A stretch of DNA of 64,000 bases, taken from assembly GCF_000374525.1 (NCBI RefSeq), contig NZ_KB894574.1, positions 186,001 to 250,000 on the forward strand, given 5' to 3'. The notes below the pieces were generated by a model. That model was not told the origin of the DNA, did not search any database, and worked only from the letters and a program-made list of their open reading frames with translations. Positions within the stretch are counted from its first letter, which is position 1. Each line of letters starts with the position of its first letter. The translations under genes were made by a program, and so were the position numbers. This stretch comes from Amorphus coralli DSM 19760 (GTDB lineage: Bacteria > Pseudomonadota > Alphaproteobacteria > Rhizobiales > Amorphaceae). Of this stretch, positions 1-9,788 are shown piece by piece.

Positions 1-586
1 GATTTATGCCGGCTATTTCACGCCGACGGAATCCGGCGCGGTGGGCGCCGCCGGCGGCTTCCTGATCGCGCTCGCCCGGCGCGAACTCAGCTGGCAGAAG
101 CTGCGCCAGGTGCTGCTGGAAGCCGCCGAGATTTCCGCGGCCATCCTGTTCCTGATCATCGCCGCCAACCTCTACAGCCGCATGCTGACGCTGACCACGA
201 TCCCGCAGAGCGTGGCCGGCTGGATCGTCGCCGCCGACATGACGCTGCTGGCCTTCCTGGCGATCTACCTGGTGATCCTGATCGTGCTCGGCATGTTCCT
301 GGACTCCGTGTCCATCATGCTGGTGGTGCTGCCGCTGATGCTGCCGGTCGTCAGCGCGCTGGGCGGCGACCTGGTCTGGTTCGGCATCGTGACGACCGTG
401 GCGGTGGAAATCGGCCTCCTGACACCACCGTTCGGGCTGGCGGCCTACGTGGTCAGGGGAACGTTGCCACCGGGTACGGCGACGCTGGGCGAGATCTTCG
501 CGGGCTGCACGCCGTTCGTCGCCGCCATGATCCTGGTGACCATCGTTCTGATGGCCTTCCCGGCGATCAGCCTCGCGCTGCTCTAG
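1..586 (+). CDS. TRAP transporter large permease (DctM), 3' part
   Basis: C-terminal ~194 residues of the large membrane subunit of a tripartite ATP-independent periplasmic (TRAP) transporter, which drives solute uptake with an ion gradient together with DctP and DctQ. The reading frame is open from base 2, so the gene starts outside the window. The fragment opens with the family's conserved FTPTESGA stretch and carries several hydrophobic segments, plus the LLTPPFGL motif near residue 127 that recurs in DctM C-terminal halves. The partner subunits would lie upstream, out of view, so the substrate cannot be inferred. It is a different gene from the complete DctM at 56.6-58.0 kb. Confidence 0.88.
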   Translation, partial: IYAGYFTPTESGAVGAAGGFLIALARRELSWQKLRQVLLEAAEISAAILFLIIAANLYSRMLTLTTIPQSVAGWIVAADMTLLAFLAIYLVILIVLGMFLDSVSIMLVVLPLMLPVVSALGGDLVWFGIVTTVAVEIGLLTPPFGLAAYVVRGTLPPGTATLGEIFAGCTPFVAAMILVTIVLMAFPAISLALL

Positions 587-791
587 GCGCTCATCGCCAA
601 GGCACGCCGCGGCGCTGGTGCGCCACCGGCAAACACAACCAAAAGTTATTTACAACGACAACCACAACCCGTATCCTGCCCATCTGCACGGACCACGGGC
701 ATCACCCGCCATTTCCCGTTCGATACAGCCCGGGCGGCCTCGCGCCGCCGGGTCGGGCGCGCTCGCCCGTGCATCAACAAGGGAGGCTGCA

Positions 792-1082
792 ATGACGGTG
801 AGCTATGCGTCTGCTGTGGTTGGAGACACGGGCAAGCTGATCGGCTCTCACAACGTGAAGAGCTGTGAGCGCGTCGATACGGGGGCGTACATGCTCAACT
901 ACGTGGAGACCTTCAGCGCCGGCGTCGGCGCGCAGGCCACGTCCTGGAACACTGCCGCGATCACCAGCGTCAACATCATGGCCGAGAACACCTGCGAGGT
1001 GTTCGTCAGGGACGCCGGCGGCAAGAGCGTCGACGGCGGCTTCACCTTCCTCGTGATGGGAACCAGCGTCGGCCCAGCATAG
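792..1082 (+). CDS. Small conserved-looking hypothetical protein
   Basis: A 96-residue protein I do not recognise. I chose the ATG at 792 because a strong ribosome binding site (GGGAGG) lies 5-6 bases upstream; the longer upstream reading frame is arginine/proline-rich and looks non-coding. The protein has no signal peptide or membrane segment. It is rich in Thr, Ser, Val and Ala, ends with a glycine-rich segment (FTFLVMGTSVGPA), and has two cysteines (about residues 24 and 70). The alternating hydrophobic/polar pattern suggests a small beta-rich fold. It is a single-gene unit with about 200 bp of apparently empty sequence upstream. Function unknown. Confidence 0.55.
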   Translation: MTVSYASAVVGDTGKLIGSHNVKSCERVDTGAYMLNYVETFSAGVGAQATSWNTAAITSVNIMAENTCEVFVRDAGGKSVDGGFTFLVMGTSVGPA

Positions 1083-1136
1083 ACCGCGCCGGACGCGCCA
1101 CCGGCCGGGGTGCGCAATCCGCACGCGGAGAACCGG

Positions 1137-1162
1137 GGCCGCACCGGCAAACCGGCGCGGCC
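1137..1162. terminator. Imperfect hairpin between convergent genes
   Basis: Bases 1137-1147 pair with 1152-1162 (11-bp stem, one mismatch, CAAA loop). It sits between the convergent genes ending at 1082 and 1174. There is no clear T tract, so terminator function is inferred from position only. Confidence 0.35.
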
Positions 1163-1173
1163 CGACCGGCCGT

Positions 1174-1638
1174 CTACTTTTTCGGGAAGACGGCGATGGT
1201 GTCGATCTCGATGCGGGCGCCGGGGGTGGACAGCTGGTTGACGCAGACCATGGTGCTGGCCGGCGACCAGTCACCCATGATCTCGGCCATGGTCTTGCTG
1301 ACCACCTCGATCTCGCGCATGTCGGTCAGGTACTTGGTCATCTTCACCACGTCGGTCCAGGTCAGGCCCTGGTCCTCCAGCAGCGTCTGGATCGTGCCCA
1401 TCGCGAGCCGCGTCTGCTCGCGGATGTCGTTGGAGTGATTGTGCTCGCTCCAGTCGTGCGGATGCTTGTGGTAGAGCGGCGACGCCGTGGCGCCGGAGAT
1501 GTAGAGGAGATCGCCCGGCGATTCGACCCGGATGGCCGGAGCATAGGGCATGTCGGCCACGCGGTCCGGCTCCGTGTGGATCTCGCCGATGCTCGGGTTG
1601 GTCGGGGAGGTCTTGTAGGCGGGCTTTCGTTCGGACAT
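1174..1638 (-). CDS. RidA/YjgF/UK114 family protein
   Basis: A 154-residue member of the RidA (enamine/imine deaminase) superfamily. These proteins hydrolyse reactive enamine or imine intermediates or act in related amide and imine chemistry. The family pattern is visible: LLYISGATA near residue 45, then TLLEDQGLTWTDVVK (the helix before the third strand), and a C-terminal block ending VNQLSTPGARIEIDTIAV, which contains the Arg that in classical RidA binds the substrate carboxylate. The N-terminus is about 30 residues longer than in E. coli RidA and the HKHPHDWSEHNHSND segment is unusually rich in histidine. I chose the ATG at 1638, preceded by AGGAA, rather than the longer frame. It stands alone. 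Confidence 0.82.
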   Translation of the reverse strand: MSERKPAYKTSPTNPSIGEIHTEPDRVADMPYAPAIRVESPGDLLYISGATASPLYHKHPHDWSEHNHSNDIREQTRLAMGTIQTLLEDQGLTWTDVVKMTKYLTDMREIEVVSKTMAEIMGDWSPASTMVCVNQLSTPGARIEIDTIAVFPKK

Positions 1639-1909
1639 CACCGGATTCCTGTTCAGATCAACGGAAGACTGAGTCCCGATCATCCCACTTCGGGACGGCG
1701 CGTGCAATCGATTGCGAAACCCCGAGCCGGCCGGGCTCCGCGCGGTTGCCGGAGGACGGTGCGGGGATTCGTCCGGCGCAGGCAAGCAGGGATCGGCCCA
1801 TCCCGCCCGCAATCGGGGGCCTGCCGGGCACCGGTACCGGTCGTTGTGCCCGGCCGCGGTTCGTGAGAAGGGCTTGGGAGACGAGCAGTCCGGCACGAGG
1901 ACGGTGAGG

Positions 1910-2491
1910 ATGCAGCGCGATCAGTCGCGAGGAGCCGCCCCGGCGAGGCATGCGGCCAGGGCCGAGGCGCGGACGCGACGGGCCGCGACCCGATCCGCCG
2001 CGGCCGCCGCGATCCTCGCCTGTGCGCTCGCGGGTGGCTGCAGTCCGTCACCCCAGACCCCCACCCCGCAGCCGACGGCCTTCCAGACCGCCCTCGGGCC
2101 GTGCGGCGACCCCTGCCGGGTGGCCGGCAACGACGGCGGCGAGCTCGTCTATTTCCTGAAAGCGGCAGAGGAGCTCAACGCGCGCGGCGACCGGCTCGTG
2201 GTGGTGGACGGCGCCTGCCGCTCCGCCTGCGCGGCCTTCGCCGACCGCGCCCGTGCCCATGTCTGCATCACCCCGAACGCCCGCTTCGGCTTCCACAAGG
2301 CGAGCGTCTACACCGCCGACCTGAGCGAACGGCTGGCCCAGGTGGAGCCGCCCCAGTCGCCGGACATCCTGGCCTGGGTGGCGGCCAATGGCGGCTTCCC
2401 GACGAACGGGATGCGCGACATGGACGCCGGCGACGCCGCTCGCTTCTGGCGCGCCTGCACCGTGGAGGAACGAGAGACGGCACGCTCCTGA
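1910..2491 (+). CDS. Predicted lipoprotein with a ClpP/crotonase-like fold (COG3904-like)
   Basis: 193 residues. An Arg-rich N-terminus and hydrophobic stretch lead into an Ala-Gly-Gly-Cys lipobox with Cys44, followed by a Pro/Thr-rich linker, so export and lipidation are likely. Residues 65-170 show the pattern of small periplasmic ClpP-like proteins: DRLVVVDGACRSACAAF (candidate nucleophile Ser105 flanked by Cys103 and Cys107), then a TPNARFGFHKAS segment with His129 in the usual catalytic-His place. The start is the ATG at 1910 behind GTGAGG. The stop lies only 9 bp from the convergent ktrB stop. Substrate unknown. A longer relative is on the island at 22.1-23.3 kb. Confidence 0.6.
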   Translation: MQRDQSRGAAPARHAARAEARTRRAATRSAAAAAILACALAGGCSPSPQTPTPQPTAFQTALGPCGDPCRVAGNDGGELVYFLKAAEELNARGDRLVVVDGACRSACAAFADRARAHVCITPNARFGFHKASVYTADLSERLAQVEPPQSPDILAWVAANGGFPTNGMRDMDAGDAARFWRACTVEERETARS

Positions 2492-2500
2492 GCAGGTGGA

Positions 2501-3841
2501 TTAGCCCAAAAACACATGCCCGGCGGGGTAGCGCACCCGCGGAACCGACCGGGTGGCGAGGAAGAAGCCCAACGTCAGCGGCCCGATCCGGCCCACGAAC
2601 ATGGTGGCCATGACGATGATCCGGCCGAGCGCTTCCAGCTCGCCGGTGACGCCGCGCGTCAGGCCGACCGTGCCGAAGGCGGAGACGATCTCGAAGGCAA
2701 GGTCGAGGAAGGCCCCCTCCTGGACGATGACCAGGGCGAAGGTGCCGCTCATCACGACCAGGATGCTGACCACGGTCAGCGCCAGCACCTTCAGAACCTC
2801 GTCCAGCCCGAGGCTGCGGCCGAAGGCATGGAGATGGGTGGAGCGGCGGAAGAAGGCGACGGTGGCCAGGAGCAGCACCACAACCGTGGTGACCTTGATG
2901 CCGCCGGCGGTCGACGTGCTGCCACCGCCGATGACCATCAGCGAGATCAGCATCAGCGCGGTGGAATCGTGCAACCCCTCCATCGGCACCGTGTTGAAGC
3001 CGGCCGTGCGGGGCGTCGCGCCCTGGAACCAGGCCGCCCACACCCGGGTGGCGACGTCCGGCAGTGCACCGAGGGTCTGCGGGTTGGTCCACTCCAGCGC
3101 CGCTACCGCAACCGTCGTCCAGACGAGCAGCACGGCGGTGGCGCTGAGCATCAGCTTGGAGTGCAGGCTGTAGCGGCGCCACGAGCGCTGCTTGCGGATG
3201 TCGGCGATGACGCTGAAGCCGAGCCCGCCGACGATGAACAGGGCGGGAATGGTCAGGTTGACCAGCGGATCGCCGACATAGGCGGAGAGGCTGTCGGGAA
3301 ACAGTGAAAAGCCGGCATTGTTGAAGGCCGAGACGCTAAGAAAGAGCGCGTGCCAGAGCCCCTGCGCCCAGCCGAAATCGGGCACGAACACGAAAGCCAG
3401 GACCGCCGCGCCGGCGATCTCGCAGACCAGCACCACGCGCAGGATGGTGGTGACGAGGCGCAGCAGGTCGGTAAGGGAGGTCTGGTTGAGCTCCTCGCGC
3501 AGAAAGATGCGCTGCGGCATGCCGATAGGCAGGCCGAGCATGGTGAGGACGAGGACGGCGAAGGTCATCAGCCCGAGCCCGCCGAGCTGGATCAGCGCCA
3601 GGATCACCGCCTGTCCGAACAGGGTGAAGTGGCTGCCGGTGTCCACCACCACCAGGCCGGTCACCGTGATCGCGGATACGGCGGTGAAGGCGGCATCGAA
3701 CCAGCTCGTGCCGACATGGGAGGCGAGAGGGAGCTTCAGGCAGAGCGCGCCAGCCAGGGCGAGGACGCCGTAGAAAACGGCCAGAACGGCGGGCGGCGGG
3801 ATGTCGATCCGGTGCCGGGTGAACAGCGACAGGAACTGCAT
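2501..3841 (-). CDS. ktrB: TrkH/KtrB-type potassium uptake permease
   Basis: 446-residue inner-membrane channel subunit of a Ktr/Trk K+ uptake system. It shows the repeated membrane-pore-membrane arrangement of the superfamily. The first pore loop is AVSAITVTGLVVVDTG with the selectivity glycine. Further filter-like segments are NNAGFSLF (third of the protein), TAGFNTVPM and FGTVGLTRG. The length fits KtrB better than the ~480-residue TrkH. It follows the regulatory subunit gene by 19 bp on the same strand, so the two almost certainly form one operon and one complex. The long cytoplasmic RKQRSWRRYSLHSK stretch is typical of the loop contacting the RCK ring. Confidence 0.92.
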   Translation of the reverse strand: MQFLSLFTRHRIDIPPPAVLAVFYGVLALAGALCLKLPLASHVGTSWFDAAFTAVSAITVTGLVVVDTGSHFTLFGQAVILALIQLGGLGLMTFAVLVLTMLGLPIGMPQRIFLREELNQTSLTDLLRLVTTILRVVLVCEIAGAAVLAFVFVPDFGWAQGLWHALFLSVSAFNNAGFSLFPDSLSAYVGDPLVNLTIPALFIVGGLGFSVIADIRKQRSWRRYSLHSKLMLSATAVLLVWTTVAVAALEWTNPQTLGALPDVATRVWAAWFQGATPRTAGFNTVPMEGLHDSTALMLISLMVIGGGSTSTAGGIKVTTVVVLLLATVAFFRRSTHLHAFGRSLGLDEVLKVLALTVVSILVVMSGTFALVIVQEGAFLDLAFEIVSAFGTVGLTRGVTGELEALGRIIVMATMFVGRIGPLTLGFFLATRSVPRVRYPAGHVFLG

Positions 3842-3860
3842 GACGCGCGCGACCCAACGG

Positions 3861-4529
3861 TCAGGAAACGCTGTCGGCGAAGGCGCGCAGCTTTTCGCGG
3901 ACGCCCAGCAGAAGCAGCTTGTCGCCGGCCTCCAGCGCGGTCCCGCCAGCCCTCTCCGCCTCGATGAACTCGGTTCCCCGCATCAGGCCAAGGCCGCGGA
4001 GCGCGTAGCTGTCCTGCAGCGCGAGCGTGTCGACGGTGCGCCCCTCCAGCGCCTCCGGCACCTGGAAGTCGACGATGTGGAAGCCGTTGCCGAGGCTGAC
4101 ATAGTCGCGCACCAGCGGATTGTGCAGCATCTGGGCGATGTGCAGGCCGATATCGTGCTCGGCCTGGATGACCCGGTCGATGTCGAGCTTCGCCAGGATG
4201 CGGTGATGGGTCCGGCCGATGGCCTTGGCCCAGACGGTCGGGGCACCGAGCATCTTCACGTTCATGGTGCACAGCACATTGGACTCCAGGTCCTCGCCGA
4301 TGGCCACCACGGCCACGTCGTAGGTGCCGACCCCTGCCTCGCGCAGTGCCTCCTCGTCGCGCCCGTCGGCGATGACGACCTCGGTGAGCTCGTCGGAGAA
4401 ACGGCTAGCCACCCGTTCGTCGTTGTCGATGCCGAGCACGTGGTTGCCGAACCGCGCCAGCTCCACGGCCACCGTCCCGCCGAACGTGCCGAGGCCGATG
4501 ACGACGAAACTTCTCTTCCTGGCGGCCAT
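3861..4529 (-). CDS. ktrA: KtrA/TrkA-type RCK regulatory subunit of potassium uptake
   Basis: 222-residue cytoplasmic gating subunit. The N-terminal RCK_N domain starts with a Rossmann nucleotide-binding loop GLGTFGG at about residue 12, followed by an acidic residue after the second strand (GIDND). In related proteins this domain binds ATP/ADP or NAD(H). The C-terminal RCK_C (TrkA_C) domain spans about residues 135-220 and ends GDKLLLLGVREKL. I chose the ATG at 4529, with CGGAG upstream, over a start 16 codons earlier because the Rossmann fold begins at once. It is the first gene of the ktrA-ktrB operon, with the permease gene 19 bp downstream. Confidence 0.92.
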   Translation of the reverse strand: MAARKRSFVVIGLGTFGGTVAVELARFGNHVLGIDNDERVASRFSDELTEVVIADGRDEEALREAGVGTYDVAVVAIGEDLESNVLCTMNVKMLGAPTVWAKAIGRTHHRILAKLDIDRVIQAEHDIGLHIAQMLHNPLVRDYVSLGNGFHIVDFQVPEALEGRTVDTLALQDSYALRGLGLMRGTEFIEAERAGGTALEAGDKLLLLGVREKLRAFADSVS

Positions 4530-4838
4530 GCAGCACTCCGGGGACAAGGAAAACGAGTCGACGACGGACTGCCCCACCTTGGCCCCTTTGCCCCGCCGCT
4601 GTGAAGCCGGTGGCGGCGAACCGGCCGCACAGGCAAACGGGGCGATTGCAGCCGGGCCGAAGCGGGATTACAGAATCCGGTGTCGGACGGAGCGTCCGGC
4701 CTGAGCAAGGCGCCGGCCACCGAGCCTCTCCGTTGGCCCGGAGCGTCCCCATTCACGCCAAAACACTCCGCCTCGAGCCGGCGAGGGCTGTCTCGCTCCG
4801 GCGGGCCGCCGCGGTCCGCCCTTTTCGAGGTGTCGCTC

Positions 4839-5171
4839 ATGTCTCTGCTCGTCGCGATCGTGGCGCTTGCGCTCACGACGCTCGCCTTCCTCGTCACCAT
4901 CCTCCTGTTCAACCGACCCGGCCTCGGGACCCGCCTCAGGCGCGAAGCGGTGGTCATGCCCGTCTCGAAGGGCTTCACCGGCGGCTTCGCGCTGACCTTC
5001 GCGTTCGTCCAGCAGGCGACCATGCAGCTGCCGTTTCCGGTCTGGGCGAACGTGCTCGCCGGCACGGCGGTCAGCGTCGCGACCATCGTTGCGGTCTGCC
5101 TGGCGACGCGGTTCGCCGCGCGGGCGCGGCCGCCGGTCGCTCCGCCCCCGATCATGCCGACGGCGGCCTGA
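4839..5171 (+). CDS. Small integral membrane protein, unknown
   Basis: 110 residues. It begins with a strongly hydrophobic helix (MSLLVAIVALALTTLAFLV), has a basic loop (RPGLGTRLRREAVVM), then two more hydrophobic segments around residues 48-68 and 72-92, and a short Pro-rich tail. That suggests three membrane helices with no other domain. The ATG at 4839 is preceded by CGAGG at a suitable distance. The gene is divergent from ktrA and about 150 bp upstream of the SLC13-type permease, so it may belong to the same ion-transport neighbourhood, but no functional link can be shown. Not recognised. Confidence 0.6.
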   Translation: MSLLVAIVALALTTLAFLVTILLFNRPGLGTRLRREAVVMPVSKGFTGGFALTFAFVQQATMQLPFPVWANVLAGTAVSVATIVAVCLATRFAARARPPVAPPPIMPTAA

Positions 5172-5324
5172 TCCAGACCGCGCCAAAAGATCGGCCCGAC
5201 GCGGATCCAAACGGGCCCGATCCGGGTTCTGAGGGGCGCACCCCCGACGGAGCCCCCGAGGGATTGCCCGCGGTGTCGGCATCCGACACCGTGACAGACG
5301 CGATGGGCCGCCGGGAGATCGGGC

Positions 5325-7105
5325 ATGCTGGTGTCGGAAGAGTGGGGGGCCACCGTGGCGCTCGCGCTGGTGGCAGTGATCTTTGTCGGCTTCCTTCTGG
5401 AACGCTGGCCACCCGCCGTCATCGCCGCCGCCGGAGCGTCGGCGTTCGTCGTGCTCGGTCTCATCGAGACCGACCGGCTTCTGTCGGTGTTCGCCAACCC
5501 GGCCCCATTACCATCGGCGCCATGTTCGTGCTGTCGGGGGCGCTGGTGCGCACCGGTGCCCTGGAGGCGGTGTCCGTCTTCGTGCTCGGCAGGGCCCGAA
5601 CCCACCCGATCGCCGCGATCCTGGCAGTGGTGGTCGGGGCAATGGCGGCCTCCGCTTTCATGAACAACACGCCGCTGGTGATGGTGCTCATCCCGCTGGT
5701 GATGCGGCTGTCCGCCACCATGGGAACCGCCGCCTCGCGACTCTTGATCCCGCTGTCCTACGCCTCGATCCTCGGCGGCACCTGCACCCTGATCGGCACC
5801 TCCACCAACCTGCTCGTCGACGGCGTGGCGAGCGGCCTGGGGCTCGGCCATTTCGGCCTGTTCGAGATCACTCCGGTCGGGCTGGTGGCGGCCGCTACGG
5901 GGGGCCTGTTCATGGTGGTCGCCGGACGCTTCCTGTTGCCCGACCGCCCCACATTCCAGAGCGGTGACCCGAACGGACGCGAGGTGTTCCTGACGGAAGT
6001 GCAGATCGGCGAGGGCTTCGAGGGTCTTGAGACGCCCTACGGCGGGCTGGCGCTGTTCAACCGGCCCGGCATGCGGCTGCTGGCGGTGAAGCGGCGCGAG
6101 AAGGTGCTGCGCGCCGGCATCGCGGAGGAAACGGCCGCGGCGGGCGACCGGCTGGTGCTGATGGCACCGCCGAGCGAGCTCCTAACCTTCCACGAGGAAG
6201 AGGGGCTGCAGGTGGGCACCCGCCAGCGCGGTTTCCGCGGCAAGGAGGAGAAGATCGTCGAGGCACTGGTTTCGCCCTACTCGCGTGGTCAGGTGCGCAG
6301 GCTTGTCGACTACACCTTTCCCGCCCGCTTCGGCATCACCCCGCTGGGTGTCCGCCGCCACGGCCACATCCCCGGCGCCGATCTCGGCAGCACCCGGCTG
6401 CGCGGGGCGGACGTGCTGCTGCTCGCCGGGCCGCCGGAAGCCTTCGCCAGCCTGGCGGAGGACGAGGGCGATATCGTCTCATTTGCAGAGACCGGCACCC
6501 GGAGCTATCGCCGCCGCCGGGCGCCCGCCGCCATCGCCGCGCTGGCCGGCGTGGTGATCCTGTCGGCCTTCGACGTGATGCCCATCGCCGCCCTGGCCCT
6601 GGTGGCGGCGGCCGCGTTGATGCTCCTGCGCTGCATCGACCTGGACGAGGCGATGGAATCCATCGACGGCGGCGTGCTGGTGCTGATCTTTTCCATGCTG
6701 GCGGTGGGCGCCGGGCTCGAAGCCACCGGGGCGCTCAAGCTCGTGGTCGACGCGCTGTCGCCCTGGTTCGCCGGCATGTCGCCCTTCATGCTGCTCCTCT
6801 GCGTCTACGCCCTGACATCGGCGCTGACGGAGGCCGTCACCAACAACGCCGTCGCGGTCATCCTCACGCCGCTGGCGGTGGGCCTTGCCCAGGCCGCGGG
6901 GCTCGATGCGCGTGCCTTCGTGGTGGCGGCGATGTTCGCCGCCTCGGCGAGCTTCGCGACGCCGATCGGTTACCAGACCAACACGCTGGTCTACGCGGCC
7001 GGCAACTACCGCTTCTCCGACTTCCTGCGCATCGGCGTGCCCATGAACGTGCTCGTCGGACTGGCGACCTGCCTGGCCATCACCATGGTCTTCGGGCTCA
7101 AATAG
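5325..7105 (+). pseudogene. SLC13/ArsB-type anion permease with RCK_C domains, broken by a -1 frameshift
   Basis: Two frames together encode one transporter of about 593 residues. The ATG at 5325 (GGGAG upstream) gives the first 60 residues, with helix 1 and LLSVFANPA. The frame then fails, and the continuation PITIGAMFVLSGALVRTGAL is in another frame from base 5507. One extra C in the run 5503-5506 would restore NPAPITIGAMF exactly as in the family. The rest is intact: FMNNTPLVMVLIP near residue 110, two cytoplasmic TrkA_C-like domains in the middle, and TEAVTNNAVAVILTP and FATPIGYQTN near the C-terminus. It is a predicted Na+- or H+-coupled anion permease. Either a genuine mutation or a one-base sequence error explains the break. 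Confidence 0.85.
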
Positions 7106-7313
7106 GATCCCGCGTCCGCAGCCCGGACCCCTTCGCCCCGGGCGAAAAGCATTCCGGATTCGCCCCGTGACATGTCCGCCATAGACCGTCCCTGACGGAA
7201 AAGGATAAGCCGCCAGCGCCGGGCACCCGTAACATTCACGGTGGATTAACGGTCAGATCTTCGCAAAGATCGGCCGGCCGATTGGGCGGGGCGGAATTCG
7301 GGATTCAAGAATC

Positions 7314-9764
7314 ATGGGCTGGACTCACTTTCGACGCGCACTGGCGGCGCTGTTCATCGTCTCATGCGCGCTTCTGGCGACCGGCCAGATCGCGGCGGCG
7401 CAGTCGGGCGAGGCCTCAGACAGCGACCCGGCCGCGGTGGCGAGCGAACTCGCGCCCCTGACCACCCAGGAACGCGACGCGCTGATCGGCAAGCTCACCG
7501 ACGAGCAGGCCCGCAGCCTGCTTCTCTACTATTTGTCGGAGAACGCCCCGGCCGAGGCCGGCGACGGATCGACCGCCTCCGCGGCCCTGTCCATGCAGGC
7601 GCTGCAGGAGAAGGGCACCGAGATCCGCACCAACCTGGCGGCGGTGCTCTCCAAGTTCGGCGGCGTAATCGGCGACTATGCCGGCCACATGGAAGAGAAG
7701 CTGCGCATCGGCGTCGGCCACGGCGGGCTGCTGCTGGTCGTCGGCACCATTCTCGGCCTGTCGCTGGCCGGCTTCATCGTCGAATGGATCTACCGCCACT
7801 TCACCCGGCCGATGGTGGAGCGCTACGAGGCGGCACCCATCGAAACGGTGCGCGAGAAGCTGTCGCGCGCCTTCGGCCAGCTGATCCACCAGTTCGGCGC
7901 CATCGCCGCCTTCACCGCCGGCTTCGTCGGCGCCTTCCTGGCCGTCTGGGCCGGCGACGTGCCGCGCCGCGACTTCCTGATCGTGGTGCTGCTGGCGATC
8001 CTGATCACCCGCGTCTCCGTGGCCGTGGTGCGCTTCGTGTTCCTGCCGAACCACCCCGCCTGGCGCCTCATGCCGGTGGACGACGAGGCCGCCGCCCACT
8101 TCGTCCGGGGCACGCGCCGGCAGGTGGCGCTGGGCATCGCGCTGCTGCTGTTCAGCACGCTCGGCCGCATGTGGGGCGTCGACCACGACATCTGGCGGCT
8201 GGGGGCCCTCCTCGGCGCGATCGTCTTCACGCTCTCCTACTGCTTCTTCCTGTGGCGCTATCGCCGCCACGCCCTGCGCGCCGTCCGCGCCGCTTTCGGC
8301 AGCACCACCGTGCCCCGCTGGGCGGAGGGTGCGGCCGGCTGGAGCTGGTACGCGCTGGCGGTGGGCTACGTGATCGTCGCCTTCCTGCTGGGCATCTACA
8401 GCCTGCTGCTCGGCCTGGACTTCGATCCGCTGAAGGCAGCGGTCGGTTTCTTCATCCTGTTCGTGGCGAACCCGTTCGTCACGGCGGTGCTGAAGGCGAT
8501 GTTTTCCGCCGACCCGGCCGCCGGCGGAGCCAAGGCGCCCACCGAGATCTACGTCACCGACCCTGACGACGGCGAGCGGGTGATGGTGACCCGCGATGCG
8601 GCGGCCACGGAAGCCGAGGCAGATGCCGGCCACGCGCCGGCCGAACCGGTGACGCCGGCGGGCCAGGCGGTGCTGCGCGACCAGCGCATTCTCGGCCGCG
8701 TCATTTCCATCTCCGTGCTGGTGGTCTCCCTGGCCGTCTTCGCCATGGTAATCGGCGTCGACATCTTCTCCTCCACCAGCCCCTACCCGATCGCCAAGTA
8801 CCTGCTGCGGGTGATGATCAACATCGGCATCATCGTGCTTCTGGGCTACGTGGCCTGGTCGTTCATCGCGACCTGGATCGACCGCAAGCTCGCCCAGGAA
8901 CAAGCCAACGCACCCGGCGACGACCACAGCGACGACGCCGGTCCGGCGATGTCGGCCGGCACCCGGCTGCAGACGATCCTGCCGATCTTCCGCAAGGCGA
9001 TCCAGGTCGCCATCGGCCTGATCGTGCTGATGGTGGCGCTGTCGTCGATGGGGGTGAACATCGCCCCGCTGATCGCCGGCGCCGGCATCTTCGGCCTGGC
9101 CATCGGCTTCGGGGCGCAGACGCTGGTGAAGGACCTGATCTCCGGCCTGTTCTTCCTGATGGACGACGCCTTCCGCATCGGCGAGTATATCGACGCCGGC
9201 GGCACGTCGGGCGCGGTGGAGCGGTTCAACGCCCGCTCGCTGGTGCTGCGCGGCACCCTGGGCGCGGTCTACACGGTGCCCTACGGCGATCTCGGCAAGG
9301 TCACCAACTTCAGCCGCGACTGGGTGATCATGAAGCTGCGCTTCCGGGTGCCCTACGACACCGACATCGACAAGGTGCGCAAGATCTTCAAGAAGATCGG
9401 CCAGGAGCTGCAGGCCGATCCGGAGCTGGGCCCCGACTTCCTGCAGCCCTTCAAGTCGCAGGGCGTGGTGAAGATGGACGATTCCGCCTTCATCGTCTCC
9501 GGCAAGTTCATGGCCAAGCCGAACAAGCAGTGGGGCATCCGCAAGGCCGTCTACCAGAAGGTCCAGGAGGCCTTCCACGACGCCGGCATCAAGTTCGCGC
9601 CGAAGCGCGTCATCGTCGACGTGCCGACCGCCGCCGACATGGACGACGACCATGCCGGGGATGCACCCGGCGCCGGCGCGCCCCTGACGCCGGAGGCCCG
9701 CGCAGCAGCGGCCGCCGCGGGGGCAGCCGTTGCCACCGAGCCGCCGCCCGGCAGCAAGGCCTGA
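7314..9764 (+). CDS. Large mechanosensitive channel of the MscS family
   Basis: 816 residues, much longer than the 286-residue E. coli MscS. A signal peptide (about residues 1-30, cleavage near AAAQ) leads to a periplasmic helical segment. About eight further hydrophobic helices lie between residues 130 and 525. The MscS domain covers about residues 559-790: a Gly/Ala-rich pore helix (IAPLIAGAGIFGLAIGFG), then QTLVKDLISGLFFLMDDAF at the pore-beta junction, and a beta domain with VYTVPYGDLGKVTNFSRDW. It should release solutes on hypo-osmotic shock. It sits in a run of ion-homeostasis genes (ktrAB and an SLC13 permease upstream) and is followed by a good hairpin terminator. Confidence 0.92.
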   Translation: MGWTHFRRALAALFIVSCALLATGQIAAAQSGEASDSDPAAVASELAPLTTQERDALIGKLTDEQARSLLLYYLSENAPAEAGDGSTASAALSMQALQEKGTEIRTNLAAVLSKFGGVIGDYAGHMEEKLRIGVGHGGLLLVVGTILGLSLAGFIVEWIYRHFTRPMVERYEAAPIETVREKLSRAFGQLIHQFGAIAAFTAGFVGAFLAVWAGDVPRRDFLIVVLLAILITRVSVAVVRFVFLPNHPAWRLMPVDDEAAAHFVRGTRRQVALGIALLLFSTLGRMWGVDHDIWRLGALLGAIVFTLSYCFFLWRYRRHALRAVRAAFGSTTVPRWAEGAAGWSWYALAVGYVIVAFLLGIYSLLLGLDFDPLKAAVGFFILFVANPFVTAVLKAMFSADPAAGGAKAPTEIYVTDPDDGERVMVTRDAAATEAEADAGHAPAEPVTPAGQAVLRDQRILGRVISISVLVVSLAVFAMVIGVDIFSSTSPYPIAKYLLRVMINIGIIVLLGYVAWSFIATWIDRKLAQEQANAPGDDHSDDAGPAMSAGTRLQTILPIFRKAIQVAIGLIVLMVALSSMGVNIAPLIAGAGIFGLAIGFGAQTLVKDLISGLFFLMDDAFRIGEYIDAGGTSGAVERFNARSLVLRGTLGAVYTVPYGDLGKVTNFSRDWVIMKLRFRVPYDTDIDKVRKIFKKIGQELQADPELGPDFLQPFKSQGVVKMDDSAFIVSGKFMAKPNKQWGIRKAVYQKVQEAFHDAGIKFAPKRVIVDVPTAADMDDDHAGDAPGAGAPLTPEARAAAAAAGAAVATEPPPGSKA

Positions 9765-9788
9765 GCCGAACCCCTCCCCCAGACGAAA

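Noticed and set aside
7416-9653. 745-codon minus-strand ORF
   Set aside because: It is the antisense shadow of the MscS-type channel gene, rich in His, Asp and Gln without domains, and an artefact of high GC.
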